A stretch of 41,725 nucleotides of DNA from Mesostigma viride (Eukaryota > Streptophyta > Mesostigmatophyceae > Mesostigmatales > Mesostigmataceae). The first letter of the stretch is position 1, and each line of letters begins with the position of its first letter. The notes below the pieces were generated by a model. It saw only the letters and a list, made by a program, of their open reading frames with translations, did no database searches and was not told the origin of the DNA. Shown here in pieces: positions 25,038 to 34,177 of the stretch. The translations under genes and the position numbers were made by a program. Where the stretch lies: positions 1-41,725 of the forward strand of contig RPFO01001633.1 in assembly GCA_009746045.1 (NCBI GenBank), given 5' to 3'.

Positions 25038-25099
25038 TGTAGCAGTATAGAGTGTACGGCGACAATTATCGTTATGGTATAGAGGGTATATCGATCTCG

Positions 25100-25336
25100 T
25101 CAGCCGACGCTTGAAAACTCGTCAGGTCGTATCTTAATGGGCTTATTGGCGGAATACATGGCTAACCCGATTGCGGTGGAAATACTTAAAGCGGCCAGCC
25201 CAATGCCTGTGTATTTGAACACGTTTTCGAAGCGATCGCTACCGCTTTTCTCTTTGTTTTTGGCCATCCGCATGGCACCGAACATCATCGCGGCAACTGC
25301 CATTATCGCGAGAGGCAAAAACGAAACGAGACCCAT
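25100..25336 (-). CDS. Two-TM membrane protein, KSGSDR family member 2
   Basis: The 78-aa product starts at ATG 25336 (MGLVSFLPLA), 36 bp from the divergent 25373 gene; TATATA lies 9-14 nt upstream. It has AKNKEKSGSDRFENVFK between two helices, close to its neighbour. The longer upstream frame is rejected because it runs antisense through the divergent gene. Confidence 0.66.
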   Translation of the reverse strand: MGLVSFLPLAIMAVAAMMFGAMRMAKNKEKSGSDRFENVFKYTGIGLAALSISTAIGLAMYSANKPIKIRPDEFSSVG

Positions 25337-25372
25337 TGTATTATTATATAGGTACATAGAGGTATAGTTCAC

Positions 25373-25636
25373 ATGTTCGACTGGTTCTTCTGGGTCCTTG
25401 TAGCCTTGACGATCTTTGGGTTCGCCTTGGGAGGAATCATGACCTTTTTGGTCGTCCGCGGAAAAAAGAAAGGGGACTCGGATCAACGGCGGCACGGTTT
25501 CATGTTCCTGGCCGGTTTAGGCATGTCCGTTGGCGTCGGGTCGTTATCTTATATCGTTGTTGACAAGATACGACTATACCGACACCGCCGTGGCGAGTCT
25601 GTAAACTTTAATCCAATTTACTCCGGCAGTGAATAA
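25373..25636 (+). CDS. Two-TM membrane protein related to the KSGSDR family
   Basis: The 87-aa product starts at ATG 25373, with GTATAG 6-11 nt upstream. Its loop GKKKGDSDQRRHGFMFL sits in the same place as the KSGSDR loop of the two genes on the opposite strand. It shares a 36-bp bidirectional promoter with the 25336 gene. Confidence 0.62.
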   Translation: MFDWFFWVLVALTIFGFALGGIMTFLVVRGKKKGDSDQRRHGFMFLAGLGMSVGVGSLSYIVVDKIRLYRHRRGESVNFNPIYSGSE

Positions 25637-25680
25637 TTTCTGCATGCATATCATAAACATGCGTGTATGGTCTCGTCAAA

Positions 25681-25881
25681 ATGGGATCCTTGCAGTCTAC
25701 AGGCGGCATCGATAAGGACAACAACGCAACAATGAAATTTTGGCGTAATTGTGGGTCTCAGTGCGTCAGTAACGATGAGCATCATTTTTGGTGCAAAAGC
25801 GTATGTTGCGCATACGGGAAATTTTTAATTAGATATTTAATAAGTAGGACGATTTCCACAGGGTCCCTTCCTCGGGGCTAG
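25681..25881 (+). CDS. Possible small Cys-rich protein
   Basis: A 66-aa ORF starts at ATG 25681 (MGSLQSTGG). It has five Cys (C-x3-C, then C-x3-CC) and an N-terminal MGS that could be myristoylated. It sits in a 260-bp A/T-rich gap with no other gene. No family is known; may be chance. Confidence 0.3.
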   Translation: MGSLQSTGGIDKDNNATMKFWRNCGSQCVSNDEHHFWCKSVCCAYGKFLIRYLISRTISTGSLPRG

Positions 25882-25895
25882 ACAAGTCCCTTCCG

Positions 25896-26642
25896 TCAAT
25901 CCGTTTCGGCGTGACCCCGGACATCCTGAGCGTCCAGCTTCTTTTCCCAGGCGTCAAAGGCCGCCTTCATGAGCGGGATGTCCTTCCGGAAGTACATTTT
26001 GTACCCGTCCCCTCTCGTGGGCGGCGACGTCCCGTGAACGCGTTTGTACTCGTTGAACACGACCCCGCCAAAATTGATCAAGTGGAGTGCGTCAAACCGG
26101 TTGTGGCCGTACACCGCCTTCAGGAAGTCCACGCAACGGTAGGGGACGAGGTTTTCCTTGTCGTCCTCGCTGTTGATCTCTTGCATGCTCAGCACCATCT
26201 CCGCGAACGAGTCGCGAAGGGGCTTGAGTTTCTTGTTCGTCGCGAGCACCCTCGCGACCTCCTCGGTGGATATCCACGCCGAGTCCGACCCGAACACGTC
26301 CTTCGGGTTCGAGTTCATGGCGGAACACAGAGCTCCCACGTGGACCGTTTTGTCCGGCTTGATCAGAAACTCGATGAAGCTCTCCGCCAGAGTGTTAGGG
26401 ATCGAGAAACTCTCGTACCCTCGCTTCTTGTCCTCGTCTTCCGCCAAGACAGCGGTGACGAGCCGGTCCGTGATGTCCGCGAGCGGTTCTCTGACCGCCG
26501 TCTCCGCCTGCGCGACTCGGTTCGCCTTGCGAGAACGTTTCTTCACGGGGCGGTTCTCGTCGACGTCCATGGAGAGCGGAATACGAGGCACGAAGTCCAT
26601 AGACACCATCTGGTCGCCTCGAGACAGACGGATCTTCCCCAT
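25896..26642 (-). CDS. Unknown 248-aa charged protein
   Basis: The ATG at 26642 is the first available, but GTATAAA lies right at 26643-26649. If that is a distal-type TATA box, the real start is ATG 26609 or 26600. The protein has a basic NLS-like run (KKRSRKANR, about 38-47), a helical body and FRKDIPLMKAAFDAWEKK near the end. Function unknown. It is divergent from the cysteine desulfurase gene. Confidence 0.6.
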   Translation of the reverse strand: MGKIRLSRGDQMVSMDFVPRIPLSMDVDENRPVKKRSRKANRVAQAETAVREPLADITDRLVTAVLAEDEDKKRGYESFSIPNTLAESFIEFLIKPDKTVHVGALCSAMNSNPKDVFGSDSAWISTEEVARVLATNKKLKPLRDSFAEMVLSMQEINSEDDKENLVPYRCVDFLKAVYGHNRFDALHLINFGGVVFNEYKRVHGTSPPTRGDGYKMYFRKDIPLMKAAFDAWEKKLDAQDVRGHAETD

Positions 26643-26649
26643 TTTATAC
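26643..26649 (-). promoter_or_regulatory. TATA box of the 26642 gene
   Basis: Minus strand GTATAAA directly abuts the first ATG and is 34-49 nt before two in-frame ATGs. It favours a start at 26609 or 26600. Confidence 0.45.
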
Positions 26650-26725
26650 TCCCTCTCGATCTTTTTCCGCTTCTCGAAGCGCGCGCTCTCCAAATCTCTG
26701 CAGATAGGTATACGTACGTACGGAC

Positions 26726-27642
26726 ATGGGGGGGAGAGAAGTGTATCTGGACAACATAAGCACGACCAAACCGTACCCGGAAGTCGTGCGCGTCATGACG
26801 GCGGTCGCGAACCAGCTGTACGGCAACCCGTCCTCTTCCCACGAGATCGGGAAGCGGGCGAGGCAAGTGGTCGAAGAGGCGAGGGCGGCGATCGCGCGGC
26901 ACCTCCACGAGCCTGCCAAGTCGATCATATTCACCTCGGGCGCCACGGAGTCCATGAACATCGTGCTCAACGGCGTCATGGAGAAGCACGGGTACGAAGG
27001 AGTCGTCATCACGTCGGCGATCGAGCACCCAGCGGGCATCAAACCGCTGGACCACTTGACGAAGGAGCACAAGATCGTGGTGGAGAAGATCCCCGTGGAC
27101 GGGGAGGGGTTCGTCCAGATGGACGCCTTGCGCGCGGCCATGAAGAAGCACGGGAGCCGGGTCAAGCTCGTGAGCATCATGTACGCCAACAACGAGATCG
27201 GCACGCTGCAGGACCTGCCGGCGATACGCAAGGTCATTGGCAGGCACGTGCACTTCCACTCGGACACGACGCAGGCGGCGGGCAAGTTCAGGATCCGGGG
27301 AGTGAAAGCGCTGGACAGTTACGTCTTATCGGGCCACAAGATCCATTCCGTGAAAGGCGTGGGCGCCCTCGTGTTGCGAAAAGACCCGTCATGTCTGTCC
27401 CCGCTGACGTGGGGGGGCGGGCAGGAGCGGGCCGTGAGGCCAGGGACGGAGTCGCCACCGCTGATATGTGCGCTCGCAGAAGCCGTCCGGCTAAACTGCT
27501 TGCGAGGGAGGGCCGACGTTGCGAGGTTGCGGAAGATGCGGCGGGCGCTTGTGGGGAGACTCGTGCAGATGGGAGGCGTGGTTCACGGTCCTAAGAACCC
27601 TTTGAGTGCGTTGCCGAACCTCGTGTCCGTCGCCCTCCCGGT
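26726..27642 (+). pseudogene. Cysteine desulfurase (NifS/IscS-like), 5' part, interrupted
   Basis: This is a class V aminotransferase fold protein. It has YGNPSSSHEIG, FTSGATESMN, MYANNEIGT and HSDTTQAAGK, the PLP-binding lysine K205 in SGHKIHS, and GGGQERAVRPGTE. These define NifS/IscS-type cysteine desulfurases, which move sulfur from cysteine for Fe-S clusters or tRNA thiolation. The frame is intact to residue 305. A hAT element splits codon 306, and the read-through frame ends one codon later at 27646 inside the element. The catalytic cysteine is on the far side (28989-29214). GTATAC lies 13-18 nt upstream of ATG 26726. Viral cysteine desulfurases are unusual. Confidence 0.92.
27635..27642 (+). 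repeat. 8-bp target-site duplication, left copy
   Basis: CTCCCGGT directly precedes the hAT element; it recurs at 28981-28988. Eight bases is the typical hAT duplication length. Confidence 0.87.
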
Positions 27643-28980
27643 CTAGGTTGGCAAATACGGGTACGGGGTATAATACGCGGACCTAAAATACGCGTATTAT
27701 ACGTGGGGGGTGTAAAATACGCGGCGGTAAAATACGCGACCGTTTTTGTGGTCCAATTGTCAGTCACCCAATTAGCACGCTCCTTGATGATGGTCATGCA
27801 GTTATTGCAACTGAAATTTGGTGTATATGCTTATTTATTAACATCTTCCATTAATTTATGCCCTGCAATCCTATCTGATTATGATTTGTTAAATGCTGGG
27901 GGGAGCAGACTGCAACGGGAACTGTAAGGAATCAATTAATTAGTTAATTGTAAGGAAAGCCATCCACTATATAATGCATGAGAGGACATAAGACACAACT
28001 AACTTCTTCACGAGCAGCTCGCCACCCAACAACTTCCGAGAAGGAGGGGTGACGTGCCCTCCTTTGTATTGGATCATGCCGGCCACCATCTGCTTGAAAG
28101 AGGCGCTCTCAGCCGCATTGAAGGCAATGCCGTTCTCGATAAAAAATTCGGCAGCCAGCAGCTGGATACCTTGTTCGTCGACGGGAACCAGCCATTTGGT
28201 GATGCTCAGCTGGCCTTGATGCTTGCTGGGAACCGACGACAAGTCAGCCGGCGCAGCCCCTCCCATCTCCGCCATTGCCCTGTTCAAAGTGTGCACCTTC
28301 TTGGCGTCTGACTTCTGCAACTTGTTGTTAGCAATCCTGAGAAACCTGTTCCGGATATTCGGTGGAATTTTGTCGCAGGGTAACACCCCTTCCCCTGCGA
28401 TTCCGGCAAAGTGTGCACGGACTCGGAATACGCTTATTGGCCCCGCCTTGTAGGAGAAGTTCTTGTTGCAAAATGAGCAGAACATCCTCGACACATACTG
28501 CGTTGTGTTACTAACAGCATCCGTGACTGCTTCTTTCTTCTCGACAACGAAATCCCATTCAGGCCCTTTCTTCGGCATGGCTGCAAATCGAAAATGGCTG
28601 CACACTATCGCACAGTCGCACTGGCCTCGTCCTCGCTATATTGCATTACACCGTCAGTAGCACAGCTGGCATTTGCTGTCATTATGCGTGATGTACCTAG
28701 TCCTAGCTGTCTCCTACCGGCCAAAGATTTTGCAAGGCTTGCGCTTTATGGAAAGAACTGTACGCATCTACTTCTAGTAGTAAAAATCTCAAATGTGCAG
28801 TGAACGCGACGCGCCCAGAACCTGGGCACCGCGCCAGTGCCCGCTGCCCGCTGGTACCCCCGAAAAATTCTAAGTCCAAACCGCGTATTCTGAAGTAAAG
28901 TACGCGTACATACGGCGGAGGCCTTCAGTGTACGTTTTCCCGTACTTCTGCGGCTCCGTACGGCGTACTGACCAACCCGG
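27643..28980 (-). mobile_element. hAT-family DNA transposon, internally deleted (1338 bp)
   Basis: The ends are an imperfect inverted repeat: CTAGGTTGGCAAATACGGGT at the left, and CCGGGTTGGTCAGTACGCCG read inward from the right. Subterminal TACGCG motifs repeat near both ends (left 27680-27745, right near 28880-28910). The only ORF encodes the N-terminal part of a BED-finger hAT transposase. An autonomous hAT transposase is about 600 aa or more, so the element has lost its catalytic core. The 8-bp duplications match on both sides, which proves transposition. Confidence 0.88.
27967..28578 (-). pseudogene. Truncated hAT transposase (BED zinc finger, N-terminal part)
   Basis: The 203-aa ORF starts at ATG 28578 (MPKKGPEWD). 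It has a BED-like zinc finger (CSFCNKNF...HFAG, about 33-55), then the dimer-type hAT module with FFIENGIAFNAAESASFKQM and PPSRKLLGGELL. It ends soon after, without the DDE catalytic domain, so it cannot transpose alone. Confidence 0.8.
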
Positions 28981-28988
28981 CTCCCGGT
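28981..28988 (+). repeat. 8-bp target-site duplication, right copy
   Basis: CTCCCGGT follows the hAT element directly and matches 27635-27642. Confidence 0.87.
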
Positions 28989-29214
28989 CCGCAGTTCACG
29001 GGCGCTCGTCAAACGGCTAGCGGCGAAGGGCATCGCGGTGTCCACGGGGTCGGCGTGCCACCTTCTGAAGAGGAGCGAGACGTTACGAGCGATCGGGCTG
29101 TCGCGAGACCTGGAGAGGGGGACCGTGCGGATAGGGACGAGCAACAAGACGACGGAAGAGGATGTTTCGGAACTTCTTCGTGCTATTCGGCTGCCATATC
29201 GACCGTTCTCGTAA
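28989..29214 (+). pseudogene. Cysteine desulfurase, 3' part, cut off by the hAT element
   Basis: The frame continues exactly from codon 306 and runs 74 codons to TAA at 29212-29214, which would give 380 aa, the usual NifS/IscS length. It holds GIAVSTGSACH with the catalytic cysteine (position 329), then VRIGTSNKTTEEDV. No frameshift or stop is present apart from the insertion. The last 32 nt overlap the convergent coiled-coil gene. Confidence 0.9.
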
Positions 29215-32200
29215 TCCCATTCACTACGCCCTCTATATCCGGGTCTTGTTCGCGCATCCGTTTTCGAGACGTCGATGGGTGTCGCGCTTGGTCTAACAAC
29301 CCCAGTTCCCTGTCTAATTGACGATTTGTCTCTTGAGAAGTAGCTAGCGAATCGGTCAACAACCGCAACTGTTTCTCTAAATCCTCGTTCGTTGCACTCG
29401 CTGCCTGGAGACGGCGTCCAAATTCGTCCTTCACGACAGTCATTAAAGGGCGGACCATTCGTAGGAGCGCGTGTTCATTTTGTTTGGTTTTGTAATTGCG
29501 ACGGTCGTCTAGTTTGTAAAACCCTCTCGGAGCGGCTCTCGTTTTGTCGGTGAGCGCGTGCACTATCTTTTTCAAGTAAGAGTTGGTCTTCAGTAAGCCT
29601 TCCAATTTCGATTGTAATTCGGGAATTCGGTTGGCTTGCGCCTTGGCCGCGACTATGCGGTTGAGCATGATCTTCCCTGCAACCGTGGACATTATCTGGT
29701 TGTTTTTCAATTCTGCCTTCAAAAGTCGAACATTTTTTGCCTCGGTCTCTGCAGCCTTTTCGCGTGTGGTACGTTCTTGTTCAGACAATTCGCGCGAGCT
29801 TGCTAACGACTTAACGGCGGATTCATGTCGCGCTTCGGCCTCGGCGAGTTTGCGCATGAGTTCGTCGACCCGGGCTGTTTTGCTTTTTAGTTCTTCTTGG
29901 AGTCCGGGTAGTTGTGAGGCCAGTTCTTCAGCATTGCGCAATTTCTCACTAGTATCTTTATACTCGCGCACGGTGCTTTCCAGCGATTCCTTCAACGATA
30001 AAGCGTCACTCTGATTGGCTTCACGCGATTTCCTCTCGAGCGCGAGTTCGTTGCGCAGACTTGCGAGCGCATCTTCATGCAAACCCCGCTCGGTCAGAAT
30101 ACGTGCGTCTAACGCCCCGGCTGCTTTGTTGCGTGCTTCAATTTCTTGCTGCAGCGACTCTATACGTTCTCGAAGTTCCAAGTTACCCTTGTCAGATGTG
30201 TCGTAATTTGCTCTCAACGTGGCGAGCTCCTCTTCTGCACGTTCGTTCTTTTCTTCATACTCGCGCAACAAGGAAGACAATCGCTGTTCCTTCTTCGCGG
30301 TCTCCTGAATTGTCGATTTCAATTCGATAATGTTTTGTGACGCCAATTGCAACTCCTTATTCTGTTTCGGAATCACCTCCTGCAGTTGTCGTCGCAATTC
30401 GGCATCTAATTCGTTTCTTTCTGCAACCACGGCCTGCTTTTCTTCATATAATTGCGCCTTTTCACGTTCTCGTTGCTCTAGTAACTCCTGTACATTGGCC
30501 GGGGTCAAATTGCGCGCTCTGGCGAGCTCTGTCTTCAGATTTCGTACGTTTTCTGTCGCTTCCTCCAGATTCCTCTGTAACTCGTCGTGTTGTGCGGCAT
30601 CTTTCTCCATCTTTTTCTTGGAGTACCGCAGGTCAGATAACTCGTCATGAGCTTCTTGCAACGCGATCGCGATGTTTTCCGATTTTTTGGTCGCAGCGTC
30701 CAATTCCGCGCGTTTTGCGCTTAATGTTTCTTTTAATTTTTTAATGTGTGAAATTGTTCGGTTGTCTTTGAAGCCTGGTTGCACGTTAAGAGAGTTTGCT
30801 GTCTGCCTTTCAAGTTCATCTTCTATAGCGTTAAGTTCACTTTTCAAGCCCTGGTTTTTTTCGCCAGCCTCCCGTAACCACTGTCGTGTTTGTTCATATT
30901 TAATCTCGGAGTTGTGATATTGACGGTTAGTTTCGTCCAGTTGGCGTTTAAAGTATCCAAGTGAAGCAAGCGCGTCAGAGTTTGCTAGTTGTTGATTTCC
31001 GAGTTGTGACGCTAGTTCGCGTTGTGTTTGGATGGCACGGTTCAGCTCATTTTGCGCAGTCGCAATTATCGCATCTTTTGCGGTAGTGACCTCCGATAGT
31101 TGTGTTCTGGAGTTTTCTAACTGGGTGGCTAAGTCGTCTCTTTCCCGTGTCACTTCCGACACGAGAGCAGACGTTTGCTCCAACTGGGTCTGCTGATCTC
31201 CGTGTTTGACAATTAAATCCTCTAATCGTCGCCGTTCAGAGGTGGTCAACTCTACGTTGCCTGTGCGTTCTTTGGCCTTTTTAGTCAAAGCGCGGATCTG
31301 TTTTTCATATTCTCTCATCCGGGCAGCTATCTTTTCTTTTGCTCTAGACTCTGACTCGATCCGCTCGTTAGCTAATTCCAGGCGGGCACGCGTGCTTTCA
31401 AATTCGCTATTCTGGGTACCCAATGTTTTCTTGAGCTTCTTTATTTCACCTTGATTCCTTTTCGCGGTTTCCTCGGCGGCTTCAAACCGGGATTGTAAGT
31501 TCTTCAAGGATTCCGATTGTGCTTTGGCCGCAAGTTCCAGCTGGCTGATCAGTTTGTCACGCGCGGCTAATTCTGATATCATATTCGCGTGTTCTGTCTC
31601 GAGCGTCGTCAATTTGCCGGCCCGGCTTCGAAGCTGGGATATTTCCTCCTCTGTTGAAACCCTTTCTGCTTGTGTTTGAAGCTCTCGTCTTAGGTCGCTG
31701 ATAGTTGCTTCCAATGTCTCTCGATCTCGTGTCAGATTGGCGTTCTTTTCAGTTTCTGACTTCATTCGTTCGCGTAGTTGCCCGAGTTGTATAAGACCAG
31801 TACTCAACATTCCCTCTAATTGTCCCGCGCGATTCTCGGATTCTAGTTTTTCCTTCGCTGTCCGTTGTATAAAGGCGTCTTTCTCTTGAAGTGCGCGCAA
31901 ACGTTCCTCGAGGTCCGCTTCCAGCTGGTCACGTTCACGGGCCACGATATCTAGGCGCGTTTTGTCTTTGATCCACTGGTTCGTCACCTTGTTGTACTCT
32001 TCCAGAACCCGGAGTTGGCCATCTAGATACGCGTTTCCAACAGGATATTTTGTAGAATCGTCAACACCGTATTCGCGTTTTATGTCACGAATTGCTTTCT
32101 CGGCGTCGCTCGCTTTCTCTTGTAAATCATTAACATCCTCTGGGGATGTCGGAAGATCGCGTGGTCGCGAGTGCAAGAACTCTTCGACTATCACGTCGAC

Positions 32201-33598
32201 CGCTCGTGTAGCGCGTTCAATTCGCGTTACATATTCAATCAAGTCCGCGCGAATTTTTGAGAGATCGCTATTTGTCGCATCCTCGTTCAATAACTTGATC
32301 CTCAATTCGTTGATTTCTTTTTCGAACTCAACTCGTTTTGCTTCTGATAATGCTTTAACCTCCGCCAACCGCGAATCGCTCTTCTTCTTGGCCTCCTCGA
32401 GTTTTGCCGTCGACGCGGCTTTCAGCTCCTCTGTTTTCCGCAGTTCGGACTGCAATTTTCTTTCCGTGTCTAAACGACTCGCCTTTTCGGCCGCCAATTG
32501 GGCTGCGTGAGCCTTTACCGTTTCTTCGATCAGCCCTCCGAGTATTTCTTTTTCACTCTCCATCTTCTCCGTCGCTCTACGTTGCTCCTCGATCTTCTGG
32601 GCCTGTTGTGAAATCATACTGGCGTTGTCCCGCGTTAGGTATAGTTGACGACGCAATACGTCTAAGTCGCGCCTGGCGTTGCCAATGAAACTCGTGATAC
32701 CCAGTGCGCGGAACGCTTCTCCGTCGTATGTGTTAATCAAATTTTCGAGTTTTTCAATAGACTCTTCCATCGCGTTCTTATTCCAAAACGCGTCTGGATC
32801 GGACAATTTGTCAACAATTTCCGCGCGTGCCTCGAGCACCGATTTCATGAGCTCGCTAGCAGTATCTTGCTGTGACACGCGATCCGCAAGCTGTTTTTGT
32901 GCATTTCGGAGTTCACTGCGCGCCCTTTCCTCGATATCCTGTAGCTGTCTGTACGGTTCAGAACTTACCGCTGTTTTGGGATCGCGCAATTGATCCATTA
33001 GAAGCGAGAGTTCGTTTTGTACATCTCGAAGTTTTTGGGTACTTTCTTCTTCGATCGCTTGTAGGTCCTTATAAACCTTGGAATCGACGATTACCTTCGG
33101 ATCCTTGAGTTTCGCTATCAGATCGTTGCGCTCCGCTTCCAATCGGGAGTGGTCGTTACGCAGCTTGATGACCCTGTCATCCATCACCGATTGCGCGTCG
33201 GCTAGTTGTATCCGGAATTCAGCCTCTGCTTCGGCCGCTGCTTTTTTGTACTCACGTTTCATGTTCTCTATTTCGGCTTGTAATTTTGCCTCCCGGTCGT
33301 GAATAAACCTCGCGGTAACGTCATCCACCCTTTTACCGCGGTCACCAAACTCGTCTGCGACACGTTTCCGGTCAGCGGATGCCCATATTTTTGAACCCGC
33401 GTCCTTCATGCCCTGAAATAATCCTCGCAGCAAACCCCATCCAACGGCGGGTGGAGCAGCGCTTGGCGCAGACGAGTCGGACACGAACTCGTGGGTAAGT
33501 CTCCTGGGATCTAGCCACGGATCGTACGCCTGCAAACCCGACACGACACCTTGCAAAGATACGTCTATCGACGGACGAAAAAGGAGGTACGCGTCCAT
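29183..33598 (-). CDS. Giant coiled-coil protein (1471 aa)
   Basis: The first ATG is at 33598 (MDAYLLFRP). The first 95 residues are not coiled coil and include APSAAPPAVGWGLL and a helix KDAGSKIWAS. From about residue 100 to 1390 the protein is one long run of heptads rich in Glu, Lys, Arg, Leu and Gln, with short breaks. The tail is short and basic, then acidic. It is not an SMC protein: no Walker A or signature motif is seen. A structural scaffold or tether in the virion or virus factory is inferred. GC is lower than in neighbouring genes. Confidence 0.8.
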   Translation of the reverse strand: MDAYLLFRPSIDVSLQGVVSGLQAYDPWLDPRRLTHEFVSDSSAPSAAPPAVGWGLLRGLFQGMKDAGSKIWASADRKRVADEFGDRGKRVDDVTARFIHDREAKLQAEIENMKREYKKAAAEAEAEFRIQLADAQSVMDDRVIKLRNDHSRLEAERNDLIAKLKDPKVIVDSKVYKDLQAIEEESTQKLRDVQNELSLLMDQLRDPKTAVSSEPYRQLQDIEERARSELRNAQKQLADRVSQQDTASELMKSVLEARAEIVDKLSDPDAFWNKNAMEESIEKLENLINTYDGEAFRALGITSFIGNARRDLDVLRRQLYLTRDNASMISQQAQKIEEQRRATEKMESEKEILGGLIEETVKAHAAQLAAEKASRLDTERKLQSELRKTEELKAASTAKLEEAKKKSDSRLAEVKALSEAKRVEFEKEINELRIKLLNEDATNSDLSKIRADLIEYVTRIERATRAVDVIVEEFLHSRPRDLPTSPEDVNDLQEKASDAEKAIRDIKREYGVDDSTKYPVGNAYLDGQLRVLEEYNKVTNQWIKDKTRLDIVARERDQLEADLEERLRALQEKDAFIQRTAKEKLESENRAGQLEGMLSTGLIQLGQLRERMKSETEKNANLTRDRETLEATISDLRRELQTQAERVSTEEEISQLRSRAGKLTTLETEHANMISELAARDKLISQLELAAKAQSESLKNLQSRFEAAEETAKRNQGEIKKLKKTLGTQNSEFESTRARLELANERIESESRAKEKIAARMREYEKQIRALTKKAKERTGNVELTTSERRRLEDLIVKHGDQQTQLEQTSALVSEVTRERDDLATQLENSRTQLSEVTTAKDAIIATAQNELNRAIQTQRELASQLGNQQLANSDALASLGYFKRQLDETNRQYHNSEIKYEQTRQWLREAGEKNQGLKSELNAIEDELERQTANSLNVQPGFKDNRTISHIKKLKETLSAKRAELDAATKKSENIAIALQEAHDELSDLRYSKKKMEKDAAQHDELQRNLEEATENVRNLKTELARARNLTPANVQELLEQREREKAQLYEEKQAVVAERNELDAELRRQLQEVIPKQNKELQLASQNIIELKSTIQETAKKEQRLSSLLREYEEKNERAEEELATLRANYDTSDKGNLELRERIESLQQEIEARNKAAGALDARILTERGLHEDALASLRNELALERKSREANQSDALSLKESLESTVREYKDTSEKLRNAEELASQLPGLQEELKSKTARVDELMRKLAEAEARHESAVKSLASSRELSEQERTTREKAAETEAKNVRLLKAELKNNQIMSTVAGKIMLNRIVAAKAQANRIPELQSKLEGLLKTNSYLKKIVHALTDKTRAAPRGFYKLDDRRNYKTKQNEHALLRMVRPLMTVVKDEFGRRLQAASATNEDLEKQLRLLTDSLATSQETNRQLDRELGLLDQARHPSTSRKRMREQDPDIEGVVNGITRTVDMAAE

Positions 33599-33636
33599 GC
33601 CATACACTATTCTCCTAACATTATTGCGTCGATGGA

Positions 33637-34149
33637 ATGCGCCCTTGTGTCTACTGTTCTCGAGCCATGTCGCGGTGTTGTGACGAATCCTACGTCCACG
33701 GGGTGTGTCGCAGATGCGAGGTGAGTTTCCTTCGCGGCATGAGGAAGTTTGAAGGTTTCAAGGCGGCGTGTGAAGAAGTCGGCGTGGACGTGCGGACCGG
33801 GTGTAAGTGCGTGCTGAGACATTTCGCTCGTTCCGGCGGGAGAACCGTGGACGATTTCGCCAATATCGCGACGAGAGTTCTCGTGTCGGGAGACGCCGAG
33901 ATGTTGGGAGAAATCGTCCGCATGTACGACCGCGGGGATCGATACTTTGAGATGGTGGACGACATCGACGTGTTTGCCTTGTGTCGTATGGTGGCGGACG
34001 GGCAGAGACGCGCAGAGGCGTCCGAGTTGGCACGAGCGTGCGCAGAACGCGCTCGTTCCGCGAAAGCTCGGTCCTTGTACGATCTGTGTAAAATGCAGTT
34101 GTCCACGGGGGACATCGCCCGCGTGAGGCGATCGTTCGTGATGCCTTGA
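33637..34149 (+). CDS. Cys-rich zinc-finger-like protein
   Basis: The 170-aa protein starts at ATG 33637 (MRPCVYCSR). Its N-terminus has CVYC...CC...CRRC within 28 residues, a probable zinc fold, followed by a helical basic region (CAERARSAKARSLYDL) at about 135-155. It lies head-to-head with the coiled-coil gene (38 bp gap). Function unknown; DNA or RNA binding possible. Confidence 0.6.
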   Translation: MRPCVYCSRAMSRCCDESYVHGVCRRCEVSFLRGMRKFEGFKAACEEVGVDVRTGCKCVLRHFARSGGRTVDDFANIATRVLVSGDAEMLGEIVRMYDRGDRYFEMVDDIDVFALCRMVADGQRRAEASELARACAERARSAKARSLYDLCKMQLSTGDIARVRRSFVMP

Positions 34150-34177
34150 ATGTCGTTATTTTCAAAGACAATGATAA

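Noticed and set aside
26158-27594. 478-aa plus-strand ORF
   Set aside because: Shadow of the minus gene and of the desulfurase in another frame.
29183-33598. SMC/condensin identity for the coiled-coil gene
   Set aside because: No Walker A, hinge or signature motifs are visible.
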